This document shows positions 21,114-32,434 of a stretch of 32,434 bases of DNA, piece by piece. The position numbers were made by a program, and so were the translations under genes. Each line of letters starts with the position of its first letter. Position 1 is the stretch's first letter. The notes beneath the pieces are model-generated. The model made no database searches and was not told the origin of the DNA. It saw nothing but the letters and a program-made list of their open reading frames with translations. This stretch comes from Basidiobolus ranarum. Its lineage: Eukaryota > Basidiobolomycota > Basidiobolomycetes > Basidiobolales. The stretch is taken from the NCBI GenBank assembly GCA_040143965.1, contig JASJQH010006958.1:1-32434 (forward strand). The letters are read 5' to 3'.

Positions 21114-22125
21114 TTAGTTTTCCATCGTATCGGCAATCCAATTAGTAATCTCTTCGGTTTTCTCTTGCTCTACAGAGCATTCAGCAAAGGTAACCAAATT
21201 GGTAAGATGATCAAATTGGAACTTCTGATCCTCAAATCCAAGGAACTCTGTGATCTCACCACCATCTGCAGAATCGTGTGTCTCAAGAGCAGCTCCACGA
21301 GTAACACGGATACGGTCACTGTAGAAAGGAGGTCAGTGGTGATCTTGACATGTTATGCTATTTTACGATGTACTTACATTTCCGCCTCAAAGATCTCCTG
21401 AATTTTCTCTTTACGGAATGCGGTGAGCAATTCACATTTATTACAGGCCACTAGAACGGGGATTTCCGCACGAATGGTATGCTTGTTGGCAAGAACATCG
21501 TATAGATAGCTACGGAAATGAAATAAGTGATAATTCAGGCTTATTAACGGTATAGAAAACTTCACTCACTCAGCAATGGCATGCTTGAACTTGTTAACAG
21601 ATGTACTATCTATTACAAATATCACTCCACGAGTGATTGGCATATAATCGGCAAATTTGAAACGAAGTTTTTCGTGACCAGGTACATCAACAACGTGAAT
21701 CGGTGCTTTGGTTATTGGAACATCCTAAACAAAGGAAAAATTCCAAATGAACGAATATATTAGAGGAGTTTCAAAGAGAATATAGAGCATAAACTTACTG
21801 AAGAATCCTTCAATTCAACATAACCATCGTTCTCGGTCATGGAAGTACAAGTACTTGGTACTTTACCAAAACGAAGCTATAGAAAGATAATATGAAGAAT
21901 ATTTAATAACTTACTTCAATATCCTCATAGGGAACTCTCTGCTTTACATTAACTTACGTTACAATATAGCGATGTTTTTCCAGAATCGGCTAAGCCAAGA
22001 AGTAAAAAAGCATCATTCTTTTTTCCCTTCTTCAACAGTTGACTTGCGCCACCAGTTGACAAAAACCCGATCGCAGCGATGGTCACAAGGGCCACAACAA
22101 TCAGTATGAGAGTACTAAGTTCCAT
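21114..22125 (-). CDS. SRP102: Signal recognition particle receptor subunit beta (245 aa, five exons)
   Basis: Exons in transcript order: 22125-21958, 21876-21799, 21724-21570, 21509-21378, 21318-21114; all junctions keep frame. The start is the ATG at 22125, just before a single N-terminal membrane anchor (LILIVVALVTIAAIGF), as in SR-beta. A small GTPase domain follows: the P-loop GLADSGKTS (G1), DVPGHEKLR (G3) and NKCE (G4, with Glu in place of the usual Asp). The length equals the yeast protein within a residue or two. SR-beta anchors SR-alpha at the ER membrane and, in its GTP form, supports handover of ribosome-nascent chain complexes to the translocon. The weak G4 Asp-to-Glu substitution is noted; I do not know how common it is in fungal relatives. 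Confidence 0.93.
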
Positions 22126-22555
22126 ACTAAAAATTACAACTTGTGAAGGCGTATGTTGGCTGACTGATAATAACAAAGACTAAGAAATCACAGAATAGTG
22201 TCGTTTACAGATTTTCAGCAATCTTATTGGATAAAATTGAAATAATTTTCACTCAGCTTAATCGAAGATAAAATAACCAAAGTGAAGATAAATTTTGAAT
22301 GCTAAGTTTATTAGTATACTCAATTTATTATAGGAAGAAAATCAAAGAAATATTCACAAATGAGGGAATGTCTTCATAGGTCTTTAGGAGGGTGAGATGC
22401 AAGCAAGAGAAATGACCAAACATACGTGCAGTAAGACAAGACCTTTAGGAGAGTTGTAGCTCGACCATCACATCATAGTAGTTTTGTATGGATGATCATA
22501 GTAATAAGTCTAAATATAATATTTGTTTACATATCTGACTGATAGGAAGGTTCAT
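22126..22555. other. Intergenic region between HAS1 and SRP receptor beta
   Basis: Both neighbours run on the minus strand, so this holds the HAS1 3' UTR and the SRP102 promoter. AT-rich, no TATA box or open frame that I would defend. Confidence 0.5.
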
Positions 22556-24351
22556 CTAACGAGTCCACTGACGCCCGTCACTGTTTCTAGCGTTGACACT
22601 CTTCTGCTTGAAATGATCTTTGCCCTCTTCCCTCTTGCCCTTGTATCCAGCACCAAAGCCACCGCCACCACCACGACGCTCAACCTTCTCACCCTTACCA
22701 CTTGCACCAATACTGATGTTGACCTTAGGAGGAACAACAAAACCAAAGGCCTTGGCAACCTTTTGAAGATCCAATTGGTTGACATTGAAGATGGCTTTGA
22801 GAGAGTAAGAAGCATAGGCTTGCAAGTATGAGCGATAACCATCACGTGCAGATTTGTTCAAGTAGTAGTTCTTCTCAACCAACTTCTCAAGCTGGGCTTG
22901 AACGTTGGCGATTTTGTTGTTAGGGAATTGATACTCATTCAAAGGAACCTTGGCTTGCTTCAAAAAACGAAGGAAACCTAATTCAGAGGGAAGCAAGAAT
23001 AAAAGGGATTTACCCTGGGTACCAGCTCTGGCAGTACGACCTACACGATGAATATAATCTCTTGGATCATCCGGAGGATCGAATTGAATAATCCAATCGA
23101 CAGCAGGAATATCCAAACCACGAGCAGCGACATCAGTACAGATAAGAATACCAGTTTCGGCATTACAGAATTCGAAGAAAGTGTTGCTTCTCTTTTGTTG
23201 CTTTTGACGACCATGAAGATCCAACACGGGGATATCAATGTAGTTCAATAGTTCGGCGTGGTATTTGACTGAGTTACATGAGGAGAAGAACACAATGATC
23301 TTCTTCTTCAAGTTCTTCTTGAGGAAAGTAAACAGAAGAAGGAAACGTTTATCACTATCGCAGACAACATATCCTTGCTCCAATCCCTCAGCAGTGGAAG
23401 TATCATTTCTCTCATCAACATTGATGTAAAGAGGTCCCTTCTTGAGTGACATTCTAGCAAGATCCTCAACCTTGGTGGTTTGAGTTGCAGAGAAAAGCAT
23501 AGATTGACGAGTTTCGTTGGGAAGAATGCGAATGATTTGCTTCATTTCATCCTCGAAACCACATTCCAAGATTCTATCAGCTTCATCAATAACCAAGGCC
23601 TTCAAATTCTTGAAAACAAAGCCTCTGGTATTTTGAAGATGATCCAATAAACGACCAGGAGTGGCAACAAGAAGATTTACTCCTTTGGCGAGTTTATCAG
23701 CCTCAGCCTTTCTGTTAGCTCCTCCAATGACGATACCGAAAGTTTGACTGTGGAATTTGAGAAGATCCTTAGCAACACCGAAGATCTGAAGAGCCAACTC
23801 TCTGGTGGGAGAGATGATAATGATACCGGTACCATTTCTAGGCTTGAACTTAAGCTTGGCTAAAAGCTCAATAGCAGGAATTAAGAAAGCAAGAGTTTTG
23901 CCGGAACCAGTCTTGGCAGCACCAAGTACATCACGACCAGCCATAAGAGGGGGAATAGTACGAGCTTGGACTTCAGTCATCTTAGTGAAACCCATCTCGG
24001 TAATAGCACTAGAAGTTTTCTCTGAGAGACCTAAAGCAGTGAATTCATAGACGAGCTCTTTGCCTATTTTCAAGAAGACGATTAATGAGTTGAAAGATAT
24101 TTGAATAAATAGTGCTATGGGAAATACATACCAGTTTCATTGATGGCTTCTTTCTCAATGCTTCCTTCCATCTTATGCTCGCGAATGTTGGTTTCAACGG
24201 GAGCTTGTTCTTCTTCTTCTTCCTCCTCCTCAACATCGTCTTCGTTGGTTTGCTCCAGCTCAGGTCTTTTGCTTACAGGCTCATCAGCCTCAGCATCCAC
24301 ATGCTTACGTTTCTTGTCAACAGACTTCTTAGACTTCACTGTAGGTGCCAT
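22556..24351 (-). CDS. HAS1: DEAD-box ATP-dependent RNA helicase Has1 (575 aa, two exons)
   Basis: Exons 24351-24132 and 24063-22556, with a 68-base intron (GTATGT...AATAG). The first exon encodes a basic then acidic, disordered leader containing a run of eight Glu. The core has the full motif set: Q-motif region (GFTKMTEVQ), Walker [10 protein letters not shown] (122-130), PTRELA, TPGR, DEAD (223-226), SAT (255-257), RGLD and [10 protein letters not shown]. The C-terminal [14 protein letters not shown] segment is diagnostic of the Has1/DDX18 group. It ends in a Gly-rich, Lys-rich tail. Has1 works in nucleolar 60S and 40S ribosome biogenesis. Codon use looks biased toward a limited set compared with its neighbours, consistent with high expression. 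Confidence 0.96.
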
Positions 24352-25346
24352 AGTGTCTCAGCTAGTAAGCCCTTGGGTTCAGACAAAGAGCTATATCTAA
24401 AATACATTCTTCATCTTTAACGCAAAAAAAAAGAGAAAAAAAATCATGACCTGCTTTACCCAAAATGGAAATCCAAAAGCTAGCATTTATTTTTTTTTCT
24501 TTTCGTGATGAGGAAGAACATTCAGAATTTCCAATTTCCACCAATTTCCACCATCAAAGAAAACCAATTTTCTTGGAGAAAAGTTGTGTATCTCCTCACA
24601 AGTTAGCGTAATACTAATCATAAATGTGTAAGTTAATCCAACTCTATTTTGATTAAACTACTCACGAAATTCGATAGAAATAGTTATCTAAGTCACCAAG
24701 GATACAATACGCTTATAATAAGCAACATGAAACAACCCATTGTCAAGATGAGCAAATACCTTAAAATAGCGCCAGTAAACAATTGCATTGCTCCAATCAA
24801 ACAAGATGGGCTAAAAGTAAGTCATTGTAAGGAATCGTACGAATGCTGATGTTTCATAAACATGATCAAACCTGGACTCATTGATGGCTATTTACTAGTA
24901 AAGCTAACTGAAGATAGTGACCAAATTCGAGGACTTCGATTTTGATACATTAAGGCGTAGACTGATAATATCCGAAGTCCCCTCAGTCCTCAGTTCTCAA
25001 TCCTCAATTCTAAATATTGCTTTCATTAGATAAAATCTCAGCCTATTCGCTCACAAGCTCAATTAAACTTAGTTGTATTGGATCGATTTATCCACTTCAC
25101 TTTAATAGCTCTTTTTCTACTCTTCTCCTTGCGAGTAATTAGTATCAATATTCTCTCAAGTCACCGTTATCAAGCTGGATAACATAAAAAGAAAACCAAG
25201 TATTAGAAAGGCCGTAAGAGCAGTTAGGAATAAGGTTAATAATTGTTGAATAGAATTTCATCGTGACGCTTAGAGCTTCGTATTTTCCAACTACTGTATG
25301 TATTGATTTTCTTTACGCTACTTAGGAGGTATTTTCTTCCTTTGCA
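24352..25346. other. Divergent intergenic region between HAS1 and the RhoGAP gene
   Basis: Non-coding, nearly 1 kb. Contains A/T homopolymer runs near 24420-24500, typical of a nucleosome-poor promoter beside a highly expressed gene, and a short direct repeat CAATTTCCAC near 24534-24552. No supported gene. Confidence 0.5.
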
Positions 25347-28303
25347 ATGCCTAACCACGCATCATTACGTTCGCCTGATGCTACCGATGATCTCGACTTG
25401 GTAGTAAATATCTTTCTTATACCTGTTTCCCCTAGTCTATTATGTGTTTCGCTTAGATGTTAATAATTCCATTCTTGCTATAGATTACCAACGTTGAGCA
25501 ATCGTATCAATATGTCAAAGATATGACTGAAGGAAATCAAATGGAACTAGCCTCGCTACTAAACTTCTTTCGCAATCGGTAAGTTTCACGTACTTACATA
25601 TATAGAGAAACGTTCGATTGTTAACTTTTTCTCGACACACGTACGTTCAGTCTGATAATAGAGGAGCAATACTGGAAAAGTCTTGATAAACTTGCCAAAA
25701 GACAAGCTGAACTATTCCCCTTAATGTAATTTCTATTTAATCCTTCTCCAACTTTAAAATTTCATCTAAGTATCTGAACTCTCAGGACTGGTTCTTCAAA
25801 CCTAATGACCACTTCACAGCAAGCTTTTAAAGCTATCGTATATGCTCATGAAGATTTGGCCACTCTACATAAAAATATCGCCGATAAACTTGCCAAAGAT
25901 ATTGTGGAGCGACTGGCTATAGTGAAGGTAGTCTCATATTAGTATAATGTGTTGGAAATGTAGATCATCGCTCAAATAAGACTAAAATAGGATAGTCATC
26001 GATACAAAGGGGCTCAAATTAAATCAGTGTTGAAATCTTCCAACAAAGAATATTTAGAATATAGAACCCAAATTTTACCAAAGGTAAGATCCTAGCTAGA
26101 GACACGGTTGGAACAATGGTTGTAATGTTGGGTTTCTTTGATACGATTTAGTTACAAAAGTCATACACGTCGAAATGCGAGTCACTTAAACAGGCATTCG
26201 GTAATGACGAGGAGAATCAAGCTAAACCGAACCAAACATCACGACACAGACAAACCAATTCCAAGGTATGTCAAATGTTAGAAAGGCCCGCCTTTTGTCG
26301 ATATTAAATATTTTGTTTAGAACTTCGCCAAGTACACTAAGGCTAAAAGGGAAGTAGACGATGCAGGTAACCTTATCACTTTGAGTTTTTTCGAGTGCGA
26401 CAAACTCATTTATATATCTTAGATGAGGATTACCGCCAAGGAATCCAAGAGCTAGAACGCGTGAGACAAAAACACGCTCTGCACACCAAGAATGCCTTCG
26501 AGGTACTTTGTCAACGTAGAGATTTCGGTATACATCCCACTCATCAAATTTCTTTACAGGAATCAAAAGACCTCGAGACTGAGCGCATCGAGGAGACGAA
26601 AGAGATCTTTCAAAAATTCGGAACTGTCGAGCAAGAAATGTGCAACGGAACAAACACTGTATGTAGTGATAAATACTGTTCCAGGATGAATTCCATACTA
26701 ATTCCAGTGATGCTCTCATCTCTTAGATACTGGAACAAATCTTCCCCTATGTGGAATGCATCAAACCTGAAGTCGATATCCGACTATTCAGCTCATCTCG
26801 GCAGCCGCAAGAGTACGTGTTACCGCAGCCTGTGTATTATAATAATTACTATGTCGGCGTAACCAAAGGTATCGTTTTGGAATCCATCGACAATTCTCTT
26901 CAGCATGTTGATTGAACCATATATGTATATAGACCTTATTTTTGGTGTCCCTCTCACCGAGCACCACCGTTTAAAAAAGCGCCATGTTCCGTTGATCGTA
27001 GAAAAGTGTATTGATTTTATTGATAGCAATGGTCAGTGGCATACTAAAGTACCCTTAACGTCATCCTATATTCACCTTAACCTTTAGGCTTGACCAAGGA
27101 GGGGATTTACAGAGTTCCCGGGAAACACTCTCAGATCCAGCAGCTGCGGCAGGCGTTTGAGAAGGAAGGATCCATTAGCTTGGAAGACGATACTAGTGTC
27201 GCCTCTGTTGCTGGTTTATTAAAGACGTACATAAGAGAGCTTCCAGAGCCATTGTTTCCATTCCCTTTTAGCGAACGTGTAGAATATTCAAGTATGTCTA
27301 GTATTCCAATCTCATTACATGCTCTATGCACTTGCTCATGCTTCTCCATCAGAAAACCCTGACTCAGCGGATAGGCTATTGACGTTACGCCACAAACTAA
27401 GTACACTTCCAGACGCCCACCTCTACACACTGTTATATCTAGCTCGTCATCTTGCTCGGTTGGTTGCGACGTCCTCATGACTATCTGTTTAACCATTCAG
27501 CTTACACTAATTTTCTAATTTTCTTTAGCGTGGTTCAACATTCGGACGTGAACAAAATGAGTGTCTCGAATATTTGTCTAATCTTTACCCCCGTGATATT
27601 TTATGATGCCCCGGATTCTACGGGGGCAGGGTCTCTTGCCGAGTGGCAATATGACATTGTATTAGAGGATTTGGTCAGGAACATTCATGAAATTTCGGAT
27701 TCGGACGGACTATTCAAGGTTGAAGGACTCTCATCGGCGAATAGAACAAGTCGATTCTCCAGTTTAGTTCCTTCACGTCAACACAGTAGAAACTTATCGG
27801 CCGACTCTATCCTAAGACCACCTCACAAACAGCCAGAACGATCACATTCAGCCAATGCTATATTATCAGAAACCACTAGCAATTATTTACTTTTCGAACC
27901 TTCAATGGATTCTTTAAGTATCGCATCTAGAGACTCACAAGTATCACTCGATTCACATATTAACCCGGAACAGCAGATGTCAACCTCTTTAAATGAAAAT
28001 TCCGAGTTTTCTTTAACATCTATCCCCGAGTTACACTTTGAAACGTTGGGAACGAGTATGTTATCTGATCAACAACCGCCCTCTCTACCACCACGTAATA
28101 GTTCTTCTCGCTCGTCAATTTCCTCTAATCGATCTTGGAATAGAGAGTCTATTCATGGAGATATTACCCTAAGCGAGTCTTCGCAAGAAAGTGAAACTCC
28201 CGATGCTACCACTGAACCTAAATGGGACAATTTAAGTGTTCCAACCGTTACTCGATCCAAATCAATCTCATCTAATAGATTTCTTAAAAATTTGATATCG
28301 TAG
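25347..28303 (+). CDS. RGD1: F-BAR and RhoGAP domain protein, Rgd1-like (707 aa, 14 exons)
   Basis: Exons: 25347-25400, 25484-25578, 25651-25725, 25786-25927, 25991-26083, 26152-26265, 26321-26366, 26423-26502, 26560-26658, 26727-26868, 26933-27031, 27088-27291, 27353-27458, 27529-28303. All junctions keep frame. Residues about 15-300 are helical and charged, with an FCH start and long coiled-coil helices, an F-BAR membrane-bending module. A RhoGAP domain follows (about 314-520): FGVPL, the arginine finger in GIYRVPG (Arg355), LLKTYIRELPEPL and KMSVSNICLIFTPV. The tail is Ser-rich with a PSLPPRN proline motif. There is no DEP domain between the two modules, which favours Rgd1 over Rgd2. Rgd1 down-regulates Rho3/Rho4 in polarity and wall stress; the substrates here are inferred. 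Confidence 0.9.
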
Positions 28304-28927
28304 TTAGACAACTATGAATAATCAAGAGAATATTATCCCATATGTTTCATTCCATTCCATCCCTTATCTTCTCTTCCCCATCTCATCCCATCCCATCCCT
28401 TTCCTCTATTCACTTCACTTCCTTTTCCCTTACTATCACAGGTTTCGCTAACCTTTCTTGCCAACATATTGTACGGGTGAATATATTTAATTAATTTCAA
28501 CATTTTTTAACATGCGAGATTCCACTTTGAGAATTATCTAGTAATACTTAATTTCCAATTCACCTAGGAAGAAGTAATCAAGAAGATTAACTTGGAATGT
28601 ATGATATTTCAGTCATTGTATAATTTACTCCTCCATATCAAATCCAATATAGAAATTATTCTGTTTAACTATACTTATTATTATTATTATTATTAAACAT
28701 TACTCATTTATTGTTAAAGTATTTGGGAGACAGTTGGAAGTGGTTTAGAGAATTAGAGAAATTGGTGGTTTTCACTTATTGATTCATTCAGTAGAAAGTT
28801 GACATTTATAGTTTTGTCAAGATGTAAACAAACCAACGTGTAGAATGTGTTAAGGAAGGTCCCAGGAACATGTGTGCAAAGTTTGGGGCTTCTAGCACAA
28901 GTCTAAAAAATCCATATATCTGAGAAC
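28304..28927. other. Non-coding region after the RhoGAP gene
   Basis: Begins with the RhoGAP 3' UTR, then a CT-rich tract (CATCCCATCCC-type) at about 28345-28440 and a short (TTA)n microsatellite at about 28676-28695. The part next to the LTR fossil (from about 28860) may belong to it, but I cannot place its boundary. Confidence 0.5.
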
Positions 28928-29040
28928 TTCCAAGTAAATTCCTCATGAGAATAATGGGTAATATCTTAGTTCAATATAAGATAACTAAATACTAAGCTAT
29001 ATATGACTATATAGGTGTTTAGGCAATTCTAATTGCAACA
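28928..29040 (-). mobile_element. LTR retrotransposon fossil: LTR fragment, probably Ty1/copia type
   Basis: Read on the minus strand, the LTR begins TGTTG at 29040. Directly before it stands a purine-rich tract (GTGGAGGGAGAG, 29041-29052), the expected polypurine primer site at the junction of internal region and 3' LTR. The sequence matches the fragment at 1-113. Only a short piece of internal sequence can remain to its right, because the next 350 bases show no element-like reading frame. The far LTR end, possibly near 28860, is not recognised. Fragmentary and old; no precise age can be given. Confidence 0.6.
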
Positions 29041-29403
29041 CTCTCCCTCCACTAAATAGTCATTGGATTAAACTATCTAACTTGAACTCTTTCATATCAT
29101 ATAAATTTTGATGTATTATTCCAATTTAAAACACAGGGGTCTAAAAAGTGTTGCAAAATGTTGAGGTCACACATGATGAGAAGGGTGGAAAAGAGAGAGA
29201 GGAATCAAACCAGTAGAGAGATTCCAAGCATCATAAAGAGAAGAAAGAAGGTAAGGTAAGGTCGAGAGATAGGTAATGGGTAATGTGTATATGTGTGAGT
29301 GCGTATAATATGTATTTGAATTGAAGCATCAGTGAATATTTGATAAATATGATAAATTATGAAAGGCCCACTATTTTCACAATTAACTATACCCCCTCCC
29401 CAT
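29041..29403. other. Non-coding region beside the SEC7 3' end
   Basis: Holds the polypurine tract and perhaps a scrap of internal sequence of the LTR fossil, then the 3' UTR of SEC7, which is read leftward. No supported gene. Confidence 0.5.
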
Positions 29404-32400
29404 TTAAGAAACAATATGATAGGCTTCTCCCAACCGTGTAAGGAAACGTTGCACCGAGAGTCGAACATCCGTGTGGAGTTTACTCGAAAAGAGGGCCAAT
29501 ATTTGTGGGTAAAGCTTGGGAACATGTTTAGCGAACTGGAAATGTGAATAAATGTATACGTTAGGTCTAAAGAGATACAAACTGGATTGCTGTTCAAAAA
29601 TGACTTACTTGGGATTCTTCAAGTTCACATAATTTGTTCAGTACTTTGACAACAATAGGACGCCAGATCTCTAAATTTGAGTCGACAGACGAACGATCAA
29701 TCATATTATACGAGCTCAATATAGTGTGACAAAGCCTAGAAATTCAGCATCAAAAAAATCAATACGGGAAGAAGATTAATAGATAGTCATCCTCTAAATA
29801 AATACGTACGGTCCCAGTTTGTCTTCAACTTCATCTGCATGATTCTGACGATCTTTAGAGTTGTCACTATACATTTTAAAGAGTAAAAAGACACAGCTGC
29901 ACGCACTAAGAGTCTCTTGTCGAAAAAGATTGGGAAGCTGTGGCATCAAGCCTAAGAGTAGCAAATATTAGCAACGATGTTTTCAAACTGGAATAAATTC
30001 AATACAGTACCTGCTTCGAAAATGGCAGCACGAAGCTCCATATCAGAGTTGAATCGCTGGGCGAAAGAATAGGACCGCTCAAGACAATCAATCAAGATAA
30101 ACAAATGATGCGAGTCGATCGAACGATACACAATTTCATTGGAATTGAAAAGATCATCCACGGTTTGGATTAACAAGAGTCGAAGAACACATCTCGCCGT
30201 GATACGTCGGAATTCTTGCTTTTGCTTGTCCATCTGGTAGAGTGAAGCGTTCGGCAGAGAACTGGAGCGGGTTGGCATTCCGCTGAGAGGAGAGGCCCCC
30301 GATGAATCTGGGCCAAACAGAGTTTTACGAAAGTCGAACAAGCCTTGTGGACTACTCTTATCAAACAGCGTAACAAAAGTGGAGCATACTTTATCCCACA
30401 GCGCACTATCCAATCGAGAGATATTACTCTCGATAAGTCGTTGCAAACAACTATTGCCAATTCGAGCTAACGTTTCGTTCTCTTGCGTAATGCATACACA
30501 CAACAGTTCAAGAACCCCATCGGTCATATCCTTTAGCGTGTCAAAGTAGAAAGTAAACAAATCTATAGTATTCCGGACAGCTTGAATGAGAGTAGTCGAA
30601 AGCCAAACGCTCATATCCTCCTGATTTCTAAATCTTGTTTTTTTGTTGGAAGAGTCAAGGTCATGGAATATGGGGAAAATGACTTGTTGGAATATGGATT
30701 TCCAAAAGTCTTTCGGGAAATTGGCTCCGTGTTGTTTAAGACAGTCAAACATGAAGTCCAGTGCTCGATTACGAACTTCTAAATCCTCACAATTCATGAT
30801 GATATCGTACAGACCAAGCATGATTGGATACCAAAATGAAAGCTCCGGATCTTCTCTGAGTACAGGAGAATCGTCACCATCACTGTGAAGAATTGTTCCG
30901 CCATGTTGGGAGATCAAATCTTGAGTGACTTGTTTGTAGATTTCCATAGAATGAAGACTGATCTTAACAAAGCGGGTATTCTTACAGAATTCAATTAAGC
31001 ACGACACAAAGTCCTCCAAGCATCCGTGCGCTGCGATCTCGTGGAAGTTATCCTTTGAAACTGACTTGATGATTTCAAAAGCCATGGCAACGATAGCCTC
31101 ATTGTCTTCCTTGGCTGCTTTGGAAAACACTCTGAACATGGTCTTCCATCCTGAGCGAATATGGTACCCACGAGCTTGAATCATCTGTTGTAGACAACGT
31201 AGGGCCATATCTTTGATGTGGTAGTTTTGGTTATGCTCCATGATGAACTCAAATGGCTTAAGGAAGTCCTTCTGGAACTTGAAATGAGGGAGCTCCTCTT
31301 TCTCCAAGAACTTCATGGAGAGTTGTCGAAGGGAGTCCAATGCAAAGAATCCAACATGAGCATTGGAGTGACACCCAACCTGATTAAAGTGATCACCTAA
31401 AATGGCCCACATGTTGGACCATTCCATTCGAATTCTGTTCATATTGTAGTAACAAATCTCAACCAACTTTTGAAGGCAATAGGTTCTAGGATGCTCACTA
31501 TTCTTGGACAATTGAATCTCCTCCATGGATATCTCACTTAGAGCCCTGACAAAATCCACCACAGCACGTCCAGAGAGGCGAACACTTCCCGTAAAGATAC
31601 GATCAACAGCTACAACCACTTGTTGAGATCTGGTTTCAATCGCTGCTTCTTCAGCATAGGAAGTGTGCATTGTTGAATTTCGGTTGGACTTGTTCAAATG
31701 GACAGAAGTGGTTGATTGTCGCTTCTCAAGTTGAGATTGAGGATTGTTCAAGAGACGGGCCTGATTTAAATCTGGGATTGTATCTCCATCGGCACCATTG
31801 CTAATAAGCTGAAATCTTTCTAGTTGACTTACACAAGCAAGGACATCTTTCCAGGATTCTTTTAGATGATTACCCTCGGAGTGGGCGATCTCCAGCAATG
31901 TTTTGATGGCTTCAACATTCTTCACTTTCATTTCACTTAGATTGTTTAGGAACGTAAATTTAGCTAGGGTGGATACAAAAGCATTCCTTTCTAGTTCCAT
32001 ATCAAATATAGAAGCGATGTGAACGGCATACTTGAGCCCTTCCAAACATAAGTTAACGATCTCCAAGTCGTCATAATCTTGCATGGATGTGCTAATACCA
32101 GCCAGAAATGCCATCCATACCAATTCGAACATTGGTCTGACATGTTCGAAATGAGACGCACTGTAATATGTAGCCTGAATTCGACTGATTCCACGTCTAT
32201 TTCTTCCTTTGAATATGGCTTCCGTCTTCGAGGCTAATTCAGCAGAGGCGTGAGCATGGAATTCACGTTTAGCTTTTCCAGTAATTGCCTCGAATGGTGA
32301 TAAATCTCTGAAGATACTGAGTGGACCATTAGACGAAGAGTTTGGAAAGATGCCCTTTTCATCTTTGATTCGAATCTCATTTTTGGAAATATCATCATAA

Positions 32401-32434
32401 ATCTCTTCCAAAAACTTATCAGGTAGATCGGCTT
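29404..32434 (-). CDS. SEC7: ARF guanine-nucleotide exchange factor Sec7/BIG, C-terminal part (partial; runs off the right edge)
   Basis: Exons in transcript order: from beyond 32434 to 30011, then 29951-29810, 29735-29609, 29535-29404; junctions keep frame. The window begins at the end of the Sec7 catalytic domain (ADLPDKFLEEIYDDI), which itself lies to the right outside the window. What is seen is the post-catalytic region: the linker after Sec7 with EAITGKAKRE, the HDS1 region (RPMFELVWMAFLAGIS...NLCLEGLKYAVHI), then further HDS helical repeats and a conserved end (FAKHVPKLYP...LSVQRFLTRLGEAY). About 940 residues are present. Sec7 activates ARF at the trans-Golgi to form secretory carriers; the HDS regions give autoinhibition and recruitment by Arf1 and Rab GTPases. 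The order and length fit the large Sec7/BIG class rather than Gea/GBF. Confidence 0.93.

Noticed and set aside
22552-22845. Short frames on both strands over the Has1 C-terminus
   Set aside because: Shadows of the Gly/Lys-rich Has1 tail.

Overview
The window is nuclear DNA from a filamentous, intron-rich fungus. Every recognisable gene is fungal or eukaryotic in type: an Sgs1/BLM helicase, Has1, SRP receptor beta, an Rgd1-like F-BAR/RhoGAP protein, Sec7, a Pho80/Pcl-type cyclin and a fungal homeodomain factor. Introns are short (mostly about 50-120 bases), nearly all GT-AG, and dense, which argues against a budding yeast. The AT-rich base composition, a long P-type PPR protein and a FetB/ALS3-type permease suggest an early-diverging ('zygomycete'-grade) lineage. 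That placement is inference.

Layout from left to right. 1-2639 is non-coding, with an old copia-type LTR fragment at the left edge and a 27-base tandem repeat. 2640-3945 (+) is a homeodomain transcription factor. 4423-9089 (-) is a complete 15-exon RecQ helicase of the Sgs1/BLM class. 9675-13046 (+) is an intronless PPR protein of 1123 residues. 14243-15702 (+) is a nine-exon UPF0014 (FetB/ALS3) membrane protein. 15703-17068 is non-coding with a 20-base tandem repeat. 17069-17776 (+) is a Pho80/Pcl-family cyclin. 18958-20682 (+) is a secreted two-domain fasciclin protein whose second domain is split by an RG/Asp-rich insert. 21114-22125 (-) is SRP receptor beta. 22556-24351 (-) is the DEAD-box helicase Has1. 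25347-28303 (+) is an F-BAR/RhoGAP protein in 14 exons. 28304-29403 is non-coding with a second LTR fossil. 29404 to the right edge (-) is the C-terminal part of the ARF-GEF Sec7, whose 5' part lies outside the window.

The genes do not form a pathway or cluster. They are single-copy-type housekeeping genes (genome stability, ribosome biogenesis, ER targeting, Golgi traffic, Rho signalling) mixed with lineage-specific ones (PPR, FetB/ALS3, fasciclin). I derived the multi-exon models by hand; each keeps one open frame across all junctions. No rRNA, CRISPR array or convincing tRNA was seen. I found no obvious new multi-gene system. The most unusual items are the long PPR array in a single exon, the ALS3-like permease in a fungus, and the fasciclin gene, where two in-frame stops sit inside a predicted 72-base intron embedded in the coding repeat.
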